Source: JASMTM01 sp046483075 (GTDB lineage Bacteria; Thermotogota; Thermotogae; Petrotogales; Kosmotogaceae). Taken from it: a DNA stretch of 10,427 bases. The position numbers and the translations under genes were made by a program. The notes beneath the pieces were generated by a model. That model worked only from the letters and a program-made list of their open reading frames with translations. It searched no databases and had not been told where the DNA came from. The DNA lies in assembly GCA_046483075.1 (NCBI GenBank), contig JAWODV010000018.1:1-10427 (forward strand), given 5' to 3'. Below, one piece after another: positions 5,896 through 10,427 of the stretch. Numbering within the stretch: position 1 is the stretch's first letter; each line of letters starts with the position of its first letter.

Positions 5896-8277
5896 ATGTG
5901 GAACAAAACAATTATCGCTTTTATAATTTGCTTTATTTTAGTTTTCACAGGGGTCTTTGCAACAAAAATTATGATTGTTCATAGTTACGATGAGGGTTAC
6001 TCATGGACTGAAGAACTTACTGAAGGCATTCAAAGTGTTTTCAAAGACAAAGAAATTGAATGGGACGTATTTTATATGGAAACACGACTTCAAACGTCAG
6101 AGGAATGGAAAATAAAAGCAGGAAGACTGGCATTACAAAGAGTTGAAAAATTTTCTCCTGATGTAATCATTGCGTGCGATGACAATGCTCAGGAATACTT
6201 TGCCAAAGAAATCATGGATATTCCTGTGGTATTTTGCGGAGTAAACCTTGAGCCTTCGAAATACACCTATCCGAGAGAAAACATTGCCGGAGTAAGGGAA
6301 ACCCTTTTCACTAAAGAGATAATAGGCATGATAAAGGATTTGTTTCCTGAGATTTCTAATATAGTTTTTATGGGCGATAGAAGTGAAACCACTGCCGGAA
6401 TTGTAGAACAACTTGAGGAAGCAGAGTATGAAGGAATTAAGAAAAATATTCTTATTCTTGATACTTTTTCTAAATGGAAGGAAGCTGTGAAAAGCATTGA
6501 TGGTTACAACACTGCAGTTGTGTTGCTTATAAATAGAGAGTTGAAAGACGAGAACGGTGAAGCAGTCGATTCGGCAGAAGTAACACGCTGGACAGCTAAC
6601 AACAGTGCTGTCCCCGTTTTTGCAATTATGAATTACGCTGTTGAAGAAGGAGCGATTGGTGGTGTTGTTAATACAGGATACGGTGAAGGGAAGCAGGCTG
6701 GAGAGATTGTAAAGAAATTCCTTTCCGAGACATCACTTGAGGATGTAGGTGTAGAAAAATCAGAAAATGGTTATGTGATGCTTAACGTGGCTTCAGCTAT
6801 GTCTGCTGGAGTTTCCTTTGATTCAGAATGGTTTGAGCAGGTGGATGAAGTGGTTTCAAACAGAGAGATGTCTTCAGATACTGTATTAAACCTTTTTGTT
6901 GGTTCTTTTGAGGAAAGGGTTCATGGCATAATGACATCACTAAAGATACTTTCAGAAACACCTGAAGTTAAGTCCGGAGAATGGGCAGCCATGAAACCAC
7001 TGTTAAGTGCTTTTAATGAAAACTATCAGGGGCTGGCTATTTACATTTTGCCTGACGGCGGATATTATTCGGTTCAAAGAAACTGGACGGGCTTAAATCT
7101 TTCTAACAGAGGATATTTTCCTGTATTGAAAAATGGTGGAGATGTTAAAGGTTATCAGGTAATGAGCAGGTCAACGGGGAAACGTTCTGTGGTTTTTGGA
7201 GTACCTGTTTGGAATGAAGAAAGAATCATAGGATTTGTAGGATTATCTGCATTTTTTGAAAACTGGAATTCAGAACTCATCTCAGAATTTAAAGAGCTTG
7301 ACAATCTGCATTTCTATGCTTTTGACGCACAAAACACACTTGCTCTAACCGATAACACTGCGTTACTTCTTGGATTGCTTGATGTTGATGTACCAGGATT
7401 GTCAGATAGAATCGATTCTCTGGATAACGAAAGCGGTAGTTTTCTTTTTGTTGCCAATGATACTTTAAATGTTGCAGAATATAAAAAATCTAGTGAAACT
7501 GGGTGGACTTTTGTTATTGCCAACCAGTATGAAACTGAAAAGAAAGATCGACAAATGCAAGCGTTGTTGAATAAAGTTCGTAATCAGTTGCAGGAAACTT
7601 TCAACAGGTTAGATAAATCACTTGCTGAAAAAACGGAAATATTGAGTCTGTATTATAACAATGAAGGAATTGTTAGATCTTTATTGCAAGAACTTCATAA
7701 GGAAAACCCAGAGGTGCTTGATGTTTCCTACATAAGTAAAAATGGTTATTTAAAGTATATTTACCCGGATGATTATAGTGATATCGAAGGATCGTGGATT
7801 GGAGACCGACCCTATATTAAAAGGCTTATCGAAACAGAAAAACCGGTTCTAAGCGATACCTTCTTTACTGTTGAGGATTTCTTTGCTGTTGATCTTGACT
7901 GGCCAGTTTTCAATGAAGATGGAGAATTTATGGGTGCTTTGAGTTTTCTTATAAAACCTGAGTTGTTCCTTGCACCAATAATTCTTCCAAATAATTATAA
8001 TCCCTATGAATTCTGGATTATGCATCCAGATGGAACGATACTCTACGACCAGGATACAATTGAAGTCGGAAGGAATTTGTTTGACGATCCCCTTTATGAA
8101 CCCTTTGACAGCTTATTGAAACTTGGAGAGAAAATCTCTGTCAATGAATCAGGTGAAGGAGAGTACAGCTTTTATTCTAAGGGAATGGATCAGTTGGTGA
8201 GAAAAGAAGTTAAATGGACATCCGTAGGCCTTCATGGAACCCAGTGGAGACTGATTTTAACGAAGGTATCCGATTGA
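5896..8277 (+). CDS. Secreted multi-sensor protein: ABC substrate-binding-like domain plus two Cache-like domains
   Basis: A 793-aa protein with an N-terminal signal sequence (about 1-22, hydrophobic FIICFILVFTGVFA, no lipobox Cys) and no later membrane helix, so it should be exported. Residues 23-315 resemble the ABC substrate-binding family (TrpX-like): KIMIVHSYDEGYSWTEE, DVIIACDDNAQEYF, IPVVFCGVN, NIVFMGDRS, and GAIGGVVNTGYGEGKQAGEI near its end. Residues about 325-548 look like a double-Cache sensor (NRGYFPVLKNGG, SVVFGVPVWN, ending GWTFVIANQ). A helical linker follows (about 545-605), then a second Cache-like unit to the end (DRPYIKRLIETEKPVLSD at 637-654, ending QWRLILTKVS). No kinase, GGDEF, HAMP, methyl-accepting or DNA-binding region follows. 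Good ribosome-binding site (aaggggga) before 5896. The ligand is unknown. It probably acts as an extracytoplasmic ligand-binding protein for a separate partner. Confidence 0.75.
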   Translation: MWNKTIIAFIICFILVFTGVFATKIMIVHSYDEGYSWTEELTEGIQSVFKDKEIEWDVFYMETRLQTSEEWKIKAGRLALQRVEKFSPDVIIACDDNAQEYFAKEIMDIPVVFCGVNLEPSKYTYPRENIAGVRETLFTKEIIGMIKDLFPEISNIVFMGDRSETTAGIVEQLEEAEYEGIKKNILILDTFSKWKEAVKSIDGYNTAVVLLINRELKDENGEAVDSAEVTRWTANNSAVPVFAIMNYAVEEGAIGGVVNTGYGEGKQAGEIVKKFLSETSLEDVGVEKSENGYVMLNVASAMSAGVSFDSEWFEQVDEVVSNREMSSDTVLNLFVGSFEERVHGIMTSLKILSETPEVKSGEWAAMKPLLSAFNENYQGLAIYILPDGGYYSVQRNWTGLNLSNRGYFPVLKNGGDVKGYQVMSRSTGKRSVVFGVPVWNEERIIGFVGLSAFFENWNSELISEFKELDNLHFYAFDAQNTLALTDNTALLLGLLDVDVPGLSDRIDSLDNESGSFLFVANDTLNVAEYKKSSETGWTFVIANQYETEKKDRQMQALLNKVRNQLQETFNRLDKSLAEKTEILSLYYNNEGIVRSLLQELHKENPEVLDVSYISKNGYLKYIYPDDYSDIEGSWIGDRPYIKRLIETEKPVLSDTFFTVEDFFAVDLDWPVFNEDGEFMGALSFLIKPELFLAPIILPNNYNPYEFWIMHPDGTILYDQDTIEVGRNLFDDPLYEPFDSLLKLGEKISVNESGEGEYSFYSKGMDQLVRKEVKWTSVGLHGTQWRLILTKVSD

Positions 8278-8392
8278 GATTTCGATTGTATTGAAAACTT
8301 AATTCAGTTATTTAGCAGTTATAAGATAAGTAATCGGTAGTCATATTCAAGAAAGAGGATAGCTTTTTGTGCAAGATAAGACCGAAAAGTTC

Positions 8393-8425
8393 AAAGGGAA
8401 TAGGAAGTAATTTCCTATTCCTTTT
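8393..8425. terminator. Bidirectional rho-independent terminator
   Basis: A perfect 10-bp stem, ggaataggaa (8397-8406) and ttcctattcc (8412-8421), with a 5-nt loop, extendable by one G-T and three A-T pairs. On the + strand it is followed by a T-rich tract (tttttcttcttcttttt), suited to ending the 793-aa gene 116 bp upstream. On the minus strand a weaker ctttgaactttt follows, and the stop codon of the 71-aa gene lies inside the stem, so it probably serves both convergent genes. Confidence 0.75.
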
Positions 8426-8630
8426 TCTTCTTCTTTTTCATACGTTTTTGATACATGTCTTTGATCCATTCATTAACAGGTTTCTTCCATCTTTCTGATT
8501 TATTCGGGATATTCTTAATCAGTGATTTTGGATTTAAACCCATTTCCTTTGCCATGCGTAACGTTTCTCTGGTTAGTTTGCATTTCCTTTTTGCTTTTGC
8601 CCATAATTCTTCTTTCTTGTTTTTATCCAT
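8415..8630 (-). CDS. Small, very basic conserved-looking protein (71 aa), function unknown
   Basis: A 71-aa Lys-rich soluble protein. The central part (about 16-63) has the look of a conserved family: KCKLTRETLRMAKEMGLNP, then KSLIKNIPNKSERWKKPV, then NEWIKDMYQKR. I recall similar small proteins (LNP-x-SLIKN-x-P ... W-K-x-PV) in diverse bacteria without an assigned role, but cannot check this here. The C-terminus is almost all Lys (KRMKKKKKKE), which suggests nucleic-acid or membrane-surface contact. No membrane helix or catalytic motif is visible. The start at 8630 has GGAGGA immediately upstream at short spacing, and the frame is intact. It stands alone, convergent with the sensor gene and divergent from the serine hydrolase. 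Its stop lies inside the shared terminator stem. Confidence 0.72.
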   Translation of the reverse strand: MDKNKKEELWAKAKRKCKLTRETLRMAKEMGLNPKSLIKNIPNKSERWKKPVNEWIKDMYQKRMKKKKKKE

Positions 8631-8789
8631 TTTTCCTCCGATCTATAATTTCAGATTTATATTGCTGCTAGGTTTTCACAGGTTAGTATTTGCTGTTACT
8701 CTATCAAAATAACATAAATAAATGGTTTATGAATAGAATAAGTACTAATTATTTATAAGAATAGGCAAACAAATGTAAGTTCTGAGCAA

Positions 8790-8819
8790 TTGAACTGAAG
8801 CGGTAGTACTTTTAGTACT
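8790..8819 (+). promoter_or_regulatory. Possible promoter with AGTACT repeat, serine hydrolase gene
   Basis: TTGAAC (8790-8795), 17 bp, TAGTAC (8813-8818) is a fair promoter. The -10 is overlapped by two copies of the self-palindromic hexamer agtact (8805-8810 and 8814-8819) separated by ttt, which together form a symmetric site and a candidate operator. The leader to 8905 would be about 80 nt. Confidence 0.35.
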
Positions 8820-8892
8820 GAAAGGCAATCATTTTTCTGTGGTAAGATTAAATCGTTTTGTACATATGAAAAGAGGCTTTACATTATATGAT

Positions 8893-8899
8893 GAGGTGA
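8893..8899 (+). promoter_or_regulatory. Ribosome-binding site that fixes the serine hydrolase start
   Basis: gaggtga (8893-8899) lies 5 nt before ATG 8905, where a signal peptide begins. Longer in-frame starts upstream (from 8839) lack such a site and would put 22 hydrophilic residues before the signal sequence. Confidence 0.75.
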
Positions 8900-8904
8900 A
8901 TAAT

Positions 8905-10416
8905 ATGAAAAGAAAGTTATCATGTTTTTTTCTGGTAGCAGCTTTAGTAGTAATAGTGGGTTTTTCTGGAGAACTTCAGACTCTTGAAAGAACAGAAGAG
9001 CGGACAAAAATCCTCAACCAATGGGAAGATGAACTTAAAAAATCAATGGAAGAATGGAATATTCCTGGGATGACCGCAGGAATAATCTATGAGGATGAAG
9101 TGATTTATATAAAGGCATTTGGTGTGAAAGACTTATCTTCGATGGAACCGATTGATACTGAAACGGTTTTCCAGATAGGTTCAACTACAAAAGCTTTTAC
9201 ATCTACTCTTTCTGCGATTTTTGTGGATGGAGGACAGTTTGACTGGAAGGATCGGGTAATGGATCTTTATCCAGCGTTCAGATTAAAAGATGTTTCAGCC
9301 CAACAAGGTTTTCTTTTCGAGGATTTGATGGCTCAGCACAGTGGTCTTTATCCTTACGCTGGAGATATTCTCTCGATCTGGGGTTTTGGTAAAGATAAGG
9401 TTCTCAGTTCACTATCCGAATGGCCAACTATGTACAGCTTTAGGTCTGATTTTAGCTATGTAAATAACCTGTTTGTCGTTGTTGAAGAAATTTTAGAGAG
9501 TTACTCAGGAAAAAGTTATTCGGAATTATTGAGGGAAAAGATATTTGATCCATTAGAGATGAACAGTACTCATGCAACATTAGACAGTTTTATTAATGCC
9601 AGTAATGCAGTTACAACCCATGTAAATGATGAAGGAGATCCAGTTTCGATAGATCCTGACGATGGTTTCATTGATTGGATTAAATCTCTCGCCCCTGCGG
9701 GTATCATAAGCTCAAATACTAATGACATGCTTCGATGGGTAAATATGCATTTAAATAAAGGTACAGTTGATGGCAATGAAATAGTTTCGAAAGAAAACCT
9801 ACTTATTACACATTCACCGCATACATACGTCTTAGGGAACCCTTCAGAACCCATCGCAGCGTATTGTTTGGGCTGGGTAATGGAGGAATTTGAGGAAATG
9901 AAAATCCTATGGCACAACGGTGATACTTCAGGATGCCATACGATGATACTCATGATACCGAAAGCCAGCTTGGGTATTGTGATTCTGTCAAATATGGGTA
10001 GTCATGAAGTGCCCGATATTCTTGCAAAGGCTTTTGTACAACTTGCGCTTGGTAAGGAGCCCAAACTTTTAGATCAATTAGATAATGAGAACTCACAAGA
10101 AAATGGTGATGAAGATGTAGAAGCCTACCCTCATCTTCCTCTCGAAGAATACACTGGTACATACCACAATAAAATATTTGAAGAAGTTGTTATAAAAGCA
10201 GAGGATTCAGTTTTATTAGCAGAGGTTGCTAACGGAACACATATTCTAACACTTGAACATATCACAAGAGATTATTTCACAGCCCATCTGCTGCCTTATA
10301 TGAAGGATATCAATCAAGTTTCCTTCCTGATGAATAACAAAGGGAAAATAAAGGGATTCTATTTAACCGAACCATCCAGTCCTGATCCATACTGGTTTGA
10401 AAAAATAGAAGACTAA
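8905..10416 (+). CDS. Secreted beta-lactamase-family (S12, CubicO-like) serine hydrolase
   Basis: A 503-aa exported enzyme of the penicillin-binding-protein/class C beta-lactamase fold. The signal sequence covers about 1-22 (MKRKLSCFFLVAALVVIVGF, with no lipobox). The catalytic motifs are present: S93-T-T-K96 (SxxK, in QIGSTTKAFTS), Y185-V-N187 (YxN, in FSYVNNLF) and H337-N-G339 (in place of KTG). LMAQHSGLYPY (141-151) and LAPAGIISSNTNDMLRW (262-278) are also typical of this family. After an acidic linker (about 388-408), residues about 412-500 form a beta-rich lipocalin-like C-terminal domain (LEEYTGTYHNKIFEEVVI), as in DUF3471/Pab87-like proteins. HxG and the extra domain favour a peptidase or esterase over an antibiotic-hydrolysing enzyme; the substrate cannot be told. 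The gene is complete and ends 11 bases before the window edge, so its terminator is not seen. Confidence 0.88.
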   Translation: MKRKLSCFFLVAALVVIVGFSGELQTLERTEERTKILNQWEDELKKSMEEWNIPGMTAGIIYEDEVIYIKAFGVKDLSSMEPIDTETVFQIGSTTKAFTSTLSAIFVDGGQFDWKDRVMDLYPAFRLKDVSAQQGFLFEDLMAQHSGLYPYAGDILSIWGFGKDKVLSSLSEWPTMYSFRSDFSYVNNLFVVVEEILESYSGKSYSELLREKIFDPLEMNSTHATLDSFINASNAVTTHVNDEGDPVSIDPDDGFIDWIKSLAPAGIISSNTNDMLRWVNMHLNKGTVDGNEIVSKENLLITHSPHTYVLGNPSEPIAAYCLGWVMEEFEEMKILWHNGDTSGCHTMILMIPKASLGIVILSNMGSHEVPDILAKAFVQLALGKEPKLLDQLDNENSQENGDEDVEAYPHLPLEEYTGTYHNKIFEEVVIKAEDSVLLAEVANGTHILTLEHITRDYFTAHLLPYMKDINQVSFLMNNKGKIKGFYLTEPSSPDPYWFEKIED

Positions 10417-10427
10417 AATGTTGAATT

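Noticed and set aside
5896..8277. Histidine kinase or chemoreceptor for the 793-aa protein
   Set aside because: No membrane helix after the signal sequence and no HAMP, kinase or methyl-accepting region; the protein ends in the second Cache-like domain.
8839..8904. Longer N-terminus for the serine hydrolase starting at 8839
   Set aside because: No ribosome-binding site there; the ATG at 8905 has gaggtga and begins a clear signal peptide.

Overview
The window is low-GC bacterial DNA (AT-rich genes, good Shine-Dalgarno sites, tight operons). The gene families do not fix the organism. Two secreted proteins with uncleaved-looking or Sec-type signal sequences, plus GC-richer intergenic debris rich in ctcggatctc and cggttcacg motifs, remind me of mesophilic/thermophilic Thermotogota (Kosmotoga/Mesotoga type). 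That is an impression, not a demonstration.

Layout. Positions 1-235 hold the 3' half of a PIN-domain (VapC-like) gene cut by the window edge; this gene is short and easily missed. Positions 236-2167 form an accessory stretch: a complete toxin-antitoxin pair (UPF0175 antitoxin, then DUF3368-type PIN protein, overlapping, + strand, 1038-1791) sits between blocks of degenerate, GC-richer, non-coding repeats. Repeat pieces on the left (about 334-433 and 600-853) recur on the right (about 1851-2160), including a 27-bp exact copy and a 39-bp copy with 32 identities.

Positions 2168-5790 hold a minus-strand copper-resistance operon. Reading leftward from a good promoter (-35 TTGACA, 17 bp, -10 TAGTAT, at 5790-5762), it runs: a 73-aa membrane SHOCT protein, a 93-aa membrane SHOCT protein, the Cu(I) P1B-ATPase CopA, a CopZ-type chaperone and the CsoR repressor. 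A C6-N6-G6 inverted repeat just after the predicted transcription start is a good candidate CsoR operator. CsoR would sense Cu(I), CopZ carry it and CopA export it. The SHOCT proteins are translationally coupled to each other and have unknown roles.

Divergent from that operon, 5896-8277 encodes a secreted 793-aa protein that joins an ABC-type substrate-binding fold to two Cache-like sensor domains but carries no signalling output domain. A long hairpin at 8393-8425 probably terminates both this gene and a convergent gene for a 71-aa very basic conserved-looking protein (8415-8630, minus). The window ends with a complete secreted serine hydrolase of the beta-lactamase/S12 (CubicO-like) family (8905-10416). 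No tRNA, rRNA, CRISPR array or transposase was seen.
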